64,000 nt of DNA from Primulina eburnea (GCF_022965805.1 NC_133103.1:31993635-32057634); one strand, 5' to 3'. Positions 10,770 to 21,905 are shown, counted from the stretch's first letter. The notes: a model not told the origin generated them from the letters alone. Translations and numbers: made by a program.

Positions 10770-11322
10770 GTAAGTTTTACTACGTTCTGATAACATTTGA
10801 AATTATGATATTGGGGGAATTGTGATTTGACTGATATGAGGTGTTCTGGACATACTGATTAGTATATAATTGAAACCGGATCGAAGATCAGATACCATAT
10901 GAAATTATTATGAATTTCAGTGTTGATTTGATTGTGATTAGATTGAATTGATATAAGATTTGTGTTGTTATTGATTATGAGGTGTTGGGATTGACATCTG
11001 ACCGATATTGTATTGCTGGTATTGCGAGATTGTACAGATTTGAGATTCTAAGTTGTTATTATTAAAGATTATGATTCGTATTGATATCGATTATGAGCCG
11101 TGTTATTATATCTGTGATGTTGAGATTGACGAGGTTATCAAGACTGTATTGTTATGCCGTCAAAACATCAGTAGATTGATTTTGATCATATTCAATATTG
11201 ATTGAGATTGTATTCTGAAATCATTGATATGAATCAGATTATGTTTGATTTGAATATTCATCAGAACAGATCTTGACTTGAGTTATACATTGATACACTG
11301 TATTCGATATTGTTATTGCCAG
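10770..11322 (+). other. Candidate LTR intron 1, element B left LTR
   Basis: Donor CTAGAC|GTAAGTTTTAC and acceptor TTATTGCCAG|ATTGATTTGAC. The interior is T/A-rich, as usual for plant introns. The D LTR joins the sequences flanking these sites directly (GGAC|ATTGACATGG at 22121/22122). The B right-LTR counterpart is 15047-15599. Confidence 0.6.
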
Positions 11323-11386
11323 ATTGATTTGACAGACAGTGAGTTCGAGACTTCGACAGAGTCAGATTGACAGAAAGAAACGAAAG
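11323..11386 (+). other. Middle leader exon of B LTR (64 bases)
   Basis: From ATTGATTTGACAGAC to AACGAAAG, less T-rich than its flanks. Equivalents: C 51002-51060 and 44317-44375, E 20874-20913, H 55349-55401, G 53220-53265. In D it is fused into one continuous leader at 22122-22179. Confidence 0.55.
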
Positions 11387-11767
11387 GTATAAATTAATGT
11401 TGATGCGAGATTGCACAACTCGAGTTAGATTTGACTAGAGTTTCCCAAAATCACATACTTCATCTTATTGCATTGATATTTGCAATTGATGTGATTGCTA
11501 TCTTTGGTCTATTGATTTATGTATTGAGTCATAGGCTGATGCGCCTAGTCATAGGCGATTGATCTCGTGACAGAAGTTCCTGATAGTGATAGAATAGTCG
11601 TTGGGCCATTGCACATTGTCACAGAGTTTCGGCAAGATATGCCAGGGCAGATGTGCCTAGACTTGGACAGAACCACCAAGACACCGGACGTTTAGTCATA
11701 TCGATGTGACTTAGAAGAAGAGCGACTTCTATTTCCGATATTCGGTATAGATAGGACCAAAGTCCGT

Positions 11768-11827
11768 AATAAGAACGTACCGTCACCACGACCGAGGGAG
11801 TAGGTGAGAGATTGTTACGTTCTTATT
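11768..11827 (+). other. Inverted repeat 1 in intron 2 (B)
   Basis: AATAAGAACGTA pairs perfectly with TACGTTCTTATT around a loop of 36 bases. Families C, E and H have GAATAAGACG/CGTCTTATTC at the same place. The extra A in B is matched by an extra T on the other arm. Confidence 0.65.
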
Positions 11828-12079
11828 CAGATCGGGATCCCTTGATTAGGAATGAGTCGAGTCTGAGTCTAAGAGTCACAAAGTGTGATTCAATGTTTGA
11901 TACCGATTAATGTTCCTGATTGTGGTACATGTACAGAGTATGATTTTCAGTTTGATATATATTCATGTTCTGATTTTGATACATGTTTGGAATATCTATT
12001 TCATGCTTTTATATCTGTTATATGATTGCATGTATACCTAATTTATACTGGGAAAGTAATTCTCACCGGAGTTATCCGG

Positions 12080-12113
12080 CTGTTGTCTTGTTTGTATGTG
12101 TGCATGACATCAG
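12080..12113 (+). other. Inverted repeat 2 spanning the 3' splice site (B)
   Basis: CTGTTGTC and GACATCAG (GACAACAG in the right LTR) flank a TGTATGTGTGCAT loop. The right arm ends exactly at the candidate acceptor CAG. Confidence 0.6.
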
Positions 12114-12408
12114 GTGGGACAGGATCAGGATCAGGAAGAGGATGGGAGATTATAGTTACCGTGGAGATCCGGGCCCATAAGCAGAATAGGATTCAGCACT
12201 GGATGTATAGTCGTGAACCTAGTGGAGATAGAGACATGTAGTACATGATTTGTACTTTGATATTGACATGTATATCAGATAGATTACTGTTACGCTTCCG
12301 TATTCATAATTTAAAAAGAAAAAAAATTAAGTCCCACTTTTCTTAATTGTTATATTTGACATTAATAATGATTAAGACATGAATTAGAGTTCGGGTCCCC
12401 ACAACAGG

Positions 12409-12420
12409 TGGTATCAGAGC
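12409..12420 (+). promoter_or_regulatory. Element B primer binding site
   Basis: TGGTATCAGAGC six bases after the LTR end, complementary to the 3' end of initiator tRNA-Met. Confidence 0.9.
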
Positions 12421-12662
12421 GATAGATCCTTTAGATTGAGATAGAAGCTATTGAGCGGGGTAGATTGAGTTTTTCTTTCCTTGCTTTTGAATGCTAGCAT
12501 GTGTTACTGCTTTAATACATGTCTACAAGTTTATCTTATTTGATTGGGAATATGTATTATTGAAAATGAATCAGAACCGATTCTTGATCAGCAGTAAGAT
12601 GATCAGAGGAGGACTGAAACAGGTTTGTTGTATTTGATTACTAATTATTTTGGTAATCAGAT

Positions 12663-13633
12663 ATTCCTCCTCTAAGAACCCCAGAACCGGGTAGTATTTC
12701 GACTAGTCAGATGGATGTGTCAGAAACTCCGATGGAAATACAGTTGAAGAGGTTTCAGTCATTGACACCGTCGATTCTGAGGGGTACTGAGACGACTTTT
12801 GATTGTGAGAATTGGTTGGATGATATAGAGATATTGTTTGATTCCCTTGAGTACCCAGATGAACGTAGAGTTAAACTGATTGGGCATCAGTTACAGGAGA
12901 TCGCAAGGAGCTAGTGGATTACAACCAAAGGAGTCTTAGAACAGCATGGTACAGTGATTACGTGGGAAATATTCAAAATGGAATTTTATCAAAGGTTTTT
13001 CCCAGTTTCGTACCGAGAAGATAAGAGGGCAGAATTTGAAAATTTGAAATAGGGTCAACTAAACATTGAAGAATATGTTGCTCAATTTTCTACCTTGCTA
13101 TGTTTTGCTCCTCACGTGGCTGAGAATGATGAAACTGTGACTGATCAGTTCGTTAAGGGATTGAATCCTGAGATATTGACATTGGTAAACACAGGCCGAC
13201 CCTATAATTTTGTTGATGCTATGACTAGAGCCAAGAGGCCGAAGCCAGTCTGATGAGACAGAAAGGAGCTTCGTTTGTGCCTCCAGCATCGAGACCACAA
13301 CAACCACCTCTCGGATTTGAGACTGGTAGTAGAAGTGGTGGAAAGAAAGATTTCTTGAATGTCCGCAAGAAACAGTTCAAGAAGTTAGGAAGCGGTTCGT
13401 CTAGTTTCAGTGGTTCTAGTCAGAGTTACACCGGGTTTTATTGCAGAACTTGCGGAGGGAGACATCCCACCGAGCAATGCCAAGGAGTGTTTGGTAGTTG
13501 CAACGTCTGTCATCAGCCAGGACATTTTGCTCGAGTATGTCCACTGAGAGCTTCCCGACGATCTCAGGGAGCAGAACCATCTGGATCAGCGGCACCGCCT
13601 GATAGACAAGCACCGGTTGTTCACTTGTTTTAA
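12663..13633 (+). pseudogene. Element B gag remnant
   Basis: Gag of a Ty3/gypsy chromovirus related to C and D. Conserved parts are ENWLDDIEILFDSLEYPDER (about 12805), the retrotransposon Gag core (HQLQEIARS), AEFENLK.GQLNIEEYVAQF, and two cysteine knuckles (CRTCGGRHPTEQC and [15 protein letters not shown], about 13440-13540). The expected start ATGCCTCCT is ATTCCTCCT at 12663. Damage: TAG for Trp at 12912, TAG near 13052, and a frameshift near 13240. Downstream to 14380 are only scraps of protease and of the region before RT (about 13900-14330); RT, RNase H and integrase are deleted. B is a non-autonomous derivative. Confidence 0.85.
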
Positions 13634-14446
13634 ATTACCAACGACTCCTCAATCACAACCAAGAGCAGGACACACCTGATGAGGTAGTGGCAGGTACTTA
13701 TTTATGGTATGGTTATTTTGCATATGTATTGATGATACTAATGCATTCCATATGATTATTCTTAAATGAATTGCATTGATATATGCTTTGAGTTTTGAGT
13801 TATTATATGTTGTAGTAGTGATCTCTTTTTTGTTGGGGGAGAGGTCTTGTATCAGTGACCTCTGTTAGATCTTGTATGCTACAGTATGACAGATATGAAA
13901 TTGGGTTAGATTATATTGTACTTGGGGTGTCCGATTTCGATTTTATTATCGGTACTGATATGTTGACCAAGTACAAAACTACCGTTGATTTTTCTAGAAG
14001 ATTGAAAGAATCAGATAGATATGATTGATGAACGGAAATTATGGTAAGAATTCTAGATTCAGAATTCCTTGGATATAGACGATGTTGATGACTTGATTAT
14101 TACATAAAGGAACGGAGGGATTCCTTATGTATTCAGTTGACATACTGAAATCAATTCTATCATGGGCTGATTTGCCAGTGGTATATGAAATTGCTGATGT
14201 GTGCTTAGATGAGATGTCAAAATTGATTCCAGTCAGAAAAACAGATTTCAGCATTGAATGAATGTCGGGTACTGTTCTTACTTCTAGAACACCGTACAGA
14301 ATTATACCGATTGAATTGAAGCTAACTGAGAGACAGAATCTAATATGAGACAACATATTTCTGAATTGTTTCATTAGGGTGAGTTTCTCTTGGCTTATGT
14401 GTATCTCCTTCTTGTATCTGATTTGATATCTAATTTGATTGCCTGT
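13634..14446 (+). pseudogene. Element B pol scraps, RT-RH-INT deleted
   Basis: Homology to C protease and its C-terminal flank can be followed in mixed frames: the LVLGVSDFDFIIGTDMLTKYK-like part near 13920-13980 and the AYRIIPIELK-like part near 14290-14330. After about 14345 the sequence jumps to the 3' untranslated end. About 2.8 kb of pol present in C is missing. Confidence 0.7.
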
Positions 14447-14464
14447 GATTTCGGGGACAAAATC
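14447..14464 (+). promoter_or_regulatory. Element B post-ORF hairpin
   Basis: GATTTCG-GGGA-CAAAATC, the conserved 7-bp stem with one mismatch (expected CGAAATC), 7 bases before the purine tract. Confidence 0.6.
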
Positions 14465-14470
14465 ATATCT

Positions 14471-14484
14471 AAGGGAGGGAGAAA
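14471..14484 (+). promoter_or_regulatory. Element B polypurine tract
   Basis: AAGGGAGGGAGAAA directly precedes the 3' LTR start TGTAATGCCC. Confidence 0.85.
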
Positions 14485-16681
14485 TGTAATGCCCGAGATT
14501 TAATTGATGTAATCAGACGTTGATTAATTGACAGAGTTGAGGTTATAGGAACTCAAATGAAGAAGCAGGGCATTGTTACAGTATAAGCCAAGATGTTGGA
14601 CCGAACATCTCGCGCCCGAGCGGTAGAAAAGAACCTCCCAAGCGCCAATGCACCATGAGTTTGGACAGAATGTTTGGCGCCCGAGCGGTAGAATATTACT
14701 GCCCGAGCACCAGGAGATGATCGGCTGAGTATCTCGACAGAAACTGCCGCGCCCGAGCGGTAAGTTTTAACCGCCCGAGCGCTGAACAAGCGCCCGGGCG
14801 GAAATTCATGATCGCCCGAGCGCAAGACGTGCAGTATGCACATTTAGCCACTTGCATGCGTGAATGTATGTATATATATATATGTATATATGTATGTACT
14901 TCGAAATTCCCTCAGAAGAAAGACAGGAAAGAAGCCGAGGGTCCAAGGGAAAAGTTTCAAAGTTCTAGATTTATGAACGATCCAGCCGTCCGAACTTGAA
15001 TCTGAGTACAGTACTGAGTTCCTAGCGATGACAGCTACTACTGGAAGTAAGTTTTACTACGTTCTGATATCATTTGAAATTATGATATTGGGGGAATTGT
15101 GATTTGACTGATATGAGGTGTTCTGGATATACTGATTAGTATATAATTGAAACCGGATCGAAGAACAGATACCGTATGAAATTATTATGAATTCCATAGT
15201 TGATTTAATTGTGATTAGATTGAATTGATATCAGATTTGTGTTGTTATTGATTATGAGGTGTTGGAATTGACATCTGTCTGATATTGTATTGCCGGTATT
15301 GCGAGATTGTACAAATTTGAGATTCTAAGCTGTTATTATTAAAGATTATGATTCGTATTGATATCGATTATGAGTCGTGTTATTATATCTGTGATGTTGA
15401 GATTGACGGGGTTATCAAGACTGTATTGTTATGCCGTCAAAACATCAGTAGATTGATTTTGATCATATTCAATATTGATTGAGATTGTATTCTAATATCA
15501 TTGATATGAATCAGATTATGTTTGATTTGAATATTGATCAGAACAGATCTTGAATTGAGTTACGCATTGATACACTGTATTCGATATTGTTATTGCCAGA
15601 TTTATTTGACAAACAGTGAGTTCGAGACTTCGACAGAGTCAGATCGACAGAAAGAAACGAAAGGTATAAATTAATGTTGATGCGGGATTGCACAACTCGA
15701 GTTAGATTTGACTAGAGTTTCCCAAAATCACATACTTCATCTTATTGCATTGATATTTGCAATTTATGTGATTGCTATCTTTGGTCTATTGATTTATGTA
15801 TGGAGTCATAGGCTGATGCGCCTAGTCGTAGGCGATTGATCTCGTGACAGAAGTTCCTGATAGTGATAGAATAGTCGCTGCGCCATGGCACATTGTCACA
15901 GAGGTTCGGCAAGATATGCCAGGGCAGTTGTGCCTAGTCTTGGATAGAACCGCCAAGACACCGGACGTTTGGTCATATCGATGTGACTTAGAAAAAGAGC
16001 GACTTCTATTTTCGATATTCGGTATAGCTAGGACCAAAGTCCGTAATAAGAACATACCGTCACCACGACCGAGGGAGTAGGTGAGAGATTGTTACGATCT
16101 TATTCAGATCGGGATCCCTAGATTAGGAATGAGTCGAGTCTGAGTCTAACAGTCACAAAGTGTGATTCAATGTTTGATATCGATTAATGTTCCTGATTGT
16201 GGTACATGTTCAGAGTATGATTTTCAGTTTGATATATATTCATGTTCTGATTTCGATACATGTTTTGAATATCTATTTCATGCTTTTATATCTGTTATAT
16301 GATTGCATGTATACATAATTTATATTGGGAATGTAATTCTCACCGGAGTTATCCGGTTGTTGTCTTGTTTGTATGTGTGCATGACAACAGGTGAGACAGG
16401 ATCAGGATCAGGATGAGGATGAGAGATTATAGTTAGCGTGGAGATCTGGGCTCAGAAGCATAATAGGATTCAGCACTGGATGTATAGTCGTGAACCTAGT
16501 GAAGATAGAGACATGTAGTACAAGATTTGTACTTTGATATTGACATGTATATCAGATAGATTACTGTTACGTTTCCGCATTCATAATTTAAAAAGAAAAA
16601 AAAAATTACTCTCACTATTCTTAATTGTTATATTTGACATTAATAATGATTAAGACATGAACTAACGTCCGGGTCCCCACA
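14485..16681 (+). mobile_element. Element B, 3' LTR (2,197 bp)
   Basis: Same ends and internal order as 10127-12403. GC array at 14608-14823, candidate introns at 15047-15599 and 15664-16390. It is followed by ACTGT (16682-16686), matching 10122-10126, so B is a complete insertion into the Cassandra 5' LTR. Several splice-site-adjacent bases differ between the two LTRs (ACTAGAC versus ACTGGAA before the donor). Confidence 0.92.
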
Positions 16682-16946
16682 ACTGTCCTCACTGTATCAA
16701 GACGAGTCTTTCCAGCGTGCTTATGTCCTCACTCACACGCACCCTGGAACTTCCCAGGAGGTCACCCATCCCAAAATTGCCCTAAGTCAAGCACGCTTAA
16801 CTTTGAAGTTCTTATGTGATGAGCTACCGAAAAGAAGATGCACCTTCGTGATATTAGTAGTACCAATCAAATCTTTTAAGCCCACTTCAACTGTACAGTC
16901 CATTCCATTGAACAATCTCGGTATCCCTCTCATTCCCATGTGGGTC
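16682..16946 (-). mobile_element. Cassandra 5' LTR, right piece
   Basis: Continues the LTR interrupted at 10126 and contains the second 5S-like segment. It aligns with 9661-9923. The last bases TGTGGGTC (16939-16946) are shared between Cassandra and the adjoining LTR X, and the final TGTTCA of the LTR is missing. Confidence 0.85.
16741..16863 (-). ncRNA. 5S rRNA-like region in Cassandra 5' LTR
   Basis: Minus-strand AGTTAAGCGTGCTTG and GGATGGGTGACCTCCTGGGA are conserved as in 9714-9840. This copy has one fewer GGG/AA insertion in the GGGAAGTT part and is closer to the 5S sequence there. Confidence 0.8.
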
Positions 16947-19679
16947 GGTTTTACTACTTTAAATTTGCGGAAAAAATAAAAATTTTCTTAAATAAAACAT
17001 GAACGTTCAAAATTCGATAAAATAAATGTACATCTCAATCATTTGTCGCAAACAAAGGTCTAAAAATATAGTTTGACAAAAGTGTTTGAACATTTTCATA
17101 AAAACTTAAAAACATGGTGGTCCTCGGGTTTAGCCTCCCGCTCAGTTCAAGCCTGCTCCTTGGCCCCACCTCCTGTCTCCTCATAAACATCCTCACCTGC
17201 ATCGATCAAGTCTAGTGAGTCTAATGACTCAACATGTTTAAATTGGAGATAACAAGTACTACGTAATAAAATCACATGCAACTTTAAAATAGGACATACA
17301 TACTTTAAACTTGAACATACATACGTACATACTTAGACGTGCCATAAAATTTTCTTAAACATGCTTGCATACTTGAACATACTTAAACATACATGGCTTC
17401 ATCATTTTTGCGTAGAGGATGTTTCAAAGCAAATGACCCATAACATAATTTGCCGGATCAGACTAAACCACAGTACTGGGATGACAGGGACGTATCTACT
17501 GCCGCATACATGAGATCCCCGTTCATAATTTAACGGGCTGATTGGTCCACGTTCATTATTTAACGTTTTCCAATCACGATCTAAACCCGTTCATAATTTA
17601 ACGGGGTGGAGAGGTCCTCGGCCACGTTCACCGACTTCCAAACCTATTCATAATTCGGTCACAAGACATTTAGCATACCTCAAAAACTTGAAATATTTTC
17701 TTTTGCACGTCAACATACTTACTTGGCGTTGAGGGATCCGTTGGACTTCGATTGGGGCCGTTGCTGCACATAATAATCATGAATTTACATGCTTAACTTG
17801 CATAACTTAGACGTAGGTAATCATGCTTACTTCGAGTTCATTCACTTCCTTAAGACGTTCTAAAATTCTCATGACTCGACCTTGTAAATCATTGTACTAA
17901 ACCATGACATCAACCTCACAGCATACTATAGAAATTTTCCCAAAATATCAAGCACACGGACCCCGTGCCCAAGTCCGGCTCCGGGTCCGTGTCAGTGCGC
18001 TAAAATGTGTCATGGAAAAGAGGGAAGGCACGGACCCCGTGTCTAGGTCCGTGTGTGTGCGCAATAATGACACCGAAAAGAATACAAAGGCACGGACCCT
18101 GTGCCCTGGTCCGTGTGGGGGTCCGTGTCGGCACGCAAAGCCGGCACCAAAAAGAAAACGAAGGCACGGACCCCGTGCCCGTGTCCAGGTCCGTGTACCT
18201 GCGCGATTTGAAACTCACGAAAATTCTAAACACCCAATGCTTATCATCCTAGACTCGATTGTACGGACCATGAACCGACACCCCGAGACCCATCCTAGCA
18301 TGCCATAACATCAAACCCAAAATCGTACAAACACCCAAAGCAACGATATTCACCCTACTACACATACAATTCAAAAACGTGGCAATTGACACCGAAACGT
18401 TTCCTACAACTTTAATGTAGTCGAGTGCCTATCGACACTAAACGACCTATCAAATAACAACCCAGCATCATACTAAGCATACCTAGATGCAGCAACGACC
18501 ACCTGTCGATCCCTAACAAAGCCTGCAACAATAACATCTCAAGAACACATCAATACATAATTTCTGAAAAACGCAGTTTGAGCAGTCCCACGAAAAACAC
18601 CATAACTCACTCAATTGTAATCCAAATATTTCGAATTTAATGTCAAATCGAAGGTATCGAAAAGTTCTACAATTTTCACGTGGAAATTTTTCTCAGAATT
18701 ATGACCGAAAAGTCCCAATAAATAAAAAGAAATTAAAACGTGATTTTAGATCTAAAATTATTTCAAAACCGATCCAGACCATTTTCCGCTCAAACGACGA
18801 ACGTCACACATATATTTTTATGCATAAAACAACGCAACACATAATATGACATGATCGATGCAGCAAAAGAAAGATTATACGTGCTTTTTGATATTTAAAA
18901 ATACCGAAACGATGATACCGATGCGGGAACGGAATGAGGCTTGATCTGGGACGAACGTGGCATTCAATTCTTGCAATAAAATCAACAAATATCTTGCTGG
19001 AAATTGACAAGGGAAGGGGCGGCTGCTGTGGTGCCAAGAACCCTAAAGTTTTCTTATCAAAATATGCAATTGAAATGTGTATGTGTGTGTTGTGTGAGTT
19101 TAACGTGTATAAGTGTGTGTTAGTGGTGTGTGTGCGTGTGTTTGGGTAGAATTTAGGAAATTAAAATGTTTAGTTACCCTATTAAAATGCTAAATAAAAG
19201 GCTAATCAAGTTGCTTCTTAACAATGCTAGTTAAAATGTTATAAAGATGCTAATCCACTATTAACTTTAAATAAACTCTCTTAATTTAAAATAAATGCAC
19301 AAATGCCAAATTTAAAAGTTTTAAAATTCTAAGCTTCCTAAATAAATAATTTAGGCTTTAAAATACTAAAACTAAATAAATCATTCGAAATACCCCTCCC
19401 TCACTTAAAATAAAAATAACGCATTTTAAAATTGCCAAAAATCATCACCCGTCTTTTCCTCGATCCTGCCTCGAATAATCGCCTGAAATATAAAACTCAA
19501 GGAAAACGTTTTAACGTGCATCATATAATAATTTAAAATAATGCAAATTCATAGGTCATGAATTAAAACACAAAATAATGAAATAAACATGCATTAAAAC
19601 CATTTAATAAAATACATGAGGAATTTAATAACTTGCACGCACGTAGTTCATGTGGAACTCAAATTTTCGGGACGTCACA
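16939..19679 (-). mobile_element. X: long solo LTR (2.74 kb)
   Basis: On the minus strand it runs from TGTGACGTCCCG to ...CCGACCCACA, TG..CA ends typical of an LTR. No gag or pol is attached. It contains GTTCATAATTTAACG hairpins (17518-17605), a GC array (17952-18200), and an AT-rich minus-strand upstream half (18550-19650). Its right end is followed by GGGCT, the same 5 bases that precede Cassandra at 9630. Open frames at 17904-18308 and 18640-19149 lie in repeat or low-complexity sequence, and I do not accept them as genes. Confidence 0.6.
17952..18200. repeat. GC-rich mini-palindrome array, CACGG-ACC-CCGTG type (X)
   Basis: Four CACGGACCC(C/T)GTG copies, each followed by GGTCCGTGT, as in X' at 553-815. 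Confidence 0.7.
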
Positions 19680-19761
19680 GGGCTCTACAAGGCCCAATGT
19701 TATTTAATTAATTCAACACTTGAATTAATTTAATTATTTGGACTCTACTAGGCTCACTAGT
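19680..19761 (-). mobile_element. S2 Copia-like solo LTR, piece 2 of 4
   Basis: Begins with GGGCT (19680-19684), the target duplication of the Cassandra/X insertion, and ends with CTAGT (19757-19761), the target duplication of element D. The sequence resumes at 42846. Confidence 0.7.
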
Positions 19762-20248
19762 TGTAATGCCCGGAAATTTAATCCCAGTAATCGGTAATTA
19801 TTGATTTATAATTGATATGACTACGAAAGGATTAATCGGGACACGAAAACAAGGCTACATGTGAACTTCAAGGGATTTGGACAGAATGTCTCGCGCCCGA
19901 GCGGTAGTTATTGACCGCCCGAGCGCGAGAGGATAATAAAATGAGGATGTGGGGACCCGGGCTCTAATTCTTTTCTTCGGGATTAAATGGATCATTAATA
20001 TAAAAAGTGGGTCAAATTTTTGCTTTTACATTAACTCAAATGAAAGCTAACACAAGAAGATTCTATGTTATTCAACAACATAATATACAAACATGAGATA
20101 CAAATATGTTTGGTTCCAAACCATATTCGACAACTAGTAATTAAATACAGTACATGCCAAAAGTACAACTACTAGTTCTTCTGCTATGCCCGAGATCATC
20201 ACGCTATGTCCATCTCTCATCCTCTGCGTGACCCAGATCCTGCCCCAA

Positions 20249-20282
20249 CTGTTGTTATGCACACAAACAGACATAACAACAG
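20249..20282 (-). other. Inverted repeat 2 at 3' splice site (E)
   Basis: CTGTTGTTATG/CATAACAACAG, a perfect 11-bp stem around 12 bases. Relative to H and B (CTGTTGTC/GACAACAG) a C-G pair has become T-A, a paired change. Confidence 0.65.
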
Positions 20283-20447
20283 CCGGAAACTCCGGTGAGA
20301 ACAAATCCCAGTATAAACATGTATACATGCATATAATCAATTAAACATGAAACATGCTATCATGAATGACATCATATGCACATGCAATGCAATGTGAATC
20401 AAACCATGTCTGGACTCGACTCGACTAGAACTCTAGGGATCCCGTAT

Positions 20448-20507
20448 GAATAAGACGTCAATGGCTGTCACCTACCCTCCCACTCGGGGTGACTGTACGT
20501 CTTATTC
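20448..20507 (-). other. Inverted repeat 1 in intron 2 (E)
   Basis: GAATAAGACGT/ACGTCTTATTC perfect 11-bp outer stem, with an inner GTCACC/GGTGAC pair. Confidence 0.65.
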
Positions 20508-20913
20508 CTAGACTTCGGTCTGAGCTGTATCTATGGCTGCAATAGGAGTCATGGCTGCTCCTAAGCTGAGATACACCGAACATCTAGATAGTTGAAGATG
20601 GCTGTCAACGACTCTCCTATCTTAAATGCAATGAATATCAATCTGTAAACAAAGCATGCTCATATTCATATCTGAATATCACAATAATCTTATATGCTTG
20701 AATACAATTCTATAATCAAAGCATAATCATGTTACAACATTTGAATATAATTCTATAAACAATTCATAAACATGATTCAACAAATACAACAATTCTAGTA
20801 TGTGATTTTAGTTTGGGAAACTCAAATAATATCTTATTTGAGTTGTGACTTCCCAAACAAACATTGCTTATACCTTTCGTCGCACAGTTGCTGTCACGGT
20901 TGACAATACGAAT

Positions 20914-21289
20914 CTGAAATGGAAATGTTGATACAAAATCTATCAATCTCTTATCTAATCAACACATATCCAAGTCACTACGTGATCTCGATACAATTTG
21001 ACGGCATAACGACGTACATTCTTAACACCGGTCAATCCAATCTCAATAAATATCAACACTATATCATCCTCAACTCATACTCAAATCAAATGCATAACAC
21101 CATATTCAAAATCGATATCTTTTATTCCTAAACATGCTGAAATTCATAAGAAATGCATACGACATCCTTTCTTTGTTCTAGTTTCGATTATAACCTCATA
21201 ATCCTTACTAGAATATCTAAATATAGTCATAATAGCATTTTCGTTATATGAATTTCTTGAAACATGTTAGAACTGAATAAAAAGTGTAC
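20914..21289 (-). other. Candidate LTR intron 1, solo LTR E
   Basis: Acceptor CCATTTCAG|ATTCGTATTG is clear. The donor GAAAGG|GTACAC is weak compared with GTAAG in the other families, so this boundary is uncertain. Confidence 0.4.
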
Positions 21290-21794
21290 CCTTTCAAAGC
21301 TTTCGACGCAAGGAACAAGAATCTCAACTCGGATTATAATTTGGATGGCTAACTCTTGAGATATCTTACCTCAATCCTTGAAGAAAACTTGAGGATTCTT
21401 AGAGAAAGTCTCGATTCTCTGTGCTGGAAATGAAGAAAACACGAGTCAGCACCATTCCATATATATACCCTGCCATGTGTCAAGCTGAGAACGAAGGTGG
21501 ATTTCTCGGAGGCATCACCGTGGGTGCGGTAACGCTAGGAGCGCGGGTGCGCTATGGCTTCGGCAGAACTATTTATTTTTCACAAGTGATGACCGCGGGT
21601 GCGGTGTGGCTACGGGAATTCACTCATTTTCTGCCCATTGCACAGCGGGTGCGGTGCTTGCCAGACCGCGGGTGCGGTCTTGCACAGCTAAAATTTCATA
21701 TTTTATCGCATCATTTCGCCCCGTCTGTTCTTGCGTTTCATATTCAACTATCTACCAGAATCTTGGGCATTACAGAGGAGTTGGGCAGAATGTA

Positions 21795-21905
21795 TGGCGC
21801 CCGAGCGGTAAAGAATTACTGCCCGAGCGCCAATGGAACATAAGAAAATCCTCGGGCAGAAACCTCCGCGCTCGAGCGGTAGTTTCTTACCGCCCGAGCG
21901 CGAGT
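21795..21905. repeat. GC-rich mini-palindromes, D left LTR
   Basis: GCGCCCGAGCGGTA and GCGCTCGAGCGGTA paired with TTACCGCCCGAGCGC. A further pair at 19889-19930 belongs to the same array but lies before the E insertion. Confidence 0.7.

Larger units (their letters stand above)
11387..12113 (+). other. Candidate LTR intron 2, element B left LTR
   Basis: Donor CGAAAG|GTATAAAT and acceptor GACATCAG|GTGGGAC (right LTR 15664-16390, GACAACAG|GTGAGAC). It contains two inverted repeats, at 11768-11827 and at 12080-12113; the latter includes the acceptor. Confidence 0.6.
10127..12403 (+). mobile_element. Element B, 5' LTR (2,277 bp)
   Basis: Starts TGTAATGCCCGAG and ends GGGTCCCCACA. It is preceded by ACTGT, which recurs at 16682-16686 after the other LTR. 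In order: GC-motif array (10262-10495), a long TA/CA microsatellite holding the TATA region (about 10530-10620), leader exon 1, candidate intron 1 (10770-11322), exon 2 (11323-11386), candidate intron 2 (11387-12113), and exon 3 to the LTR end. Small frames at 10390-10722 are translations of repeats. Confidence 0.92.
20249..20873 (-). other. Candidate LTR intron 2, solo LTR E
   Basis: Minus strand: donor GCGACGAAAG|GTATAAG and acceptor CATAACAACAG|TTGGGGC, 625 bases. The base after the acceptor is T where other families have G. Confidence 0.55.
19948..21774 (-). mobile_element. E: solo LTR (1,827 bp), C-like family
   Basis: Plus-strand ends TGTGGGGACCCGG...GGGCATTACA, flanked by GAGGA at 19943-19947 and 21775-21779. 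The empty site GAGGAGTTGGGCAGAATGTAT is seen intact in the other D LTR (26219-26239), confirming the insertion. On the minus strand: GC array of ACCGCACCCGCGGT type (21517-21680), TATA box TATATATA (about 21461-21470), candidate intron 1 (20914-21289), exon 2 (20874-20913), candidate intron 2 (20249-20873). The frames at 21421-22034 come from the GC array. Confidence 0.9.

Noticed and set aside
18640..19149. Small frames in AT-rich sequence of LTR X
   Set aside because: Low complexity (GTGTGT and lysine/isoleucine-rich), no similarity recognised, inside an LTR.
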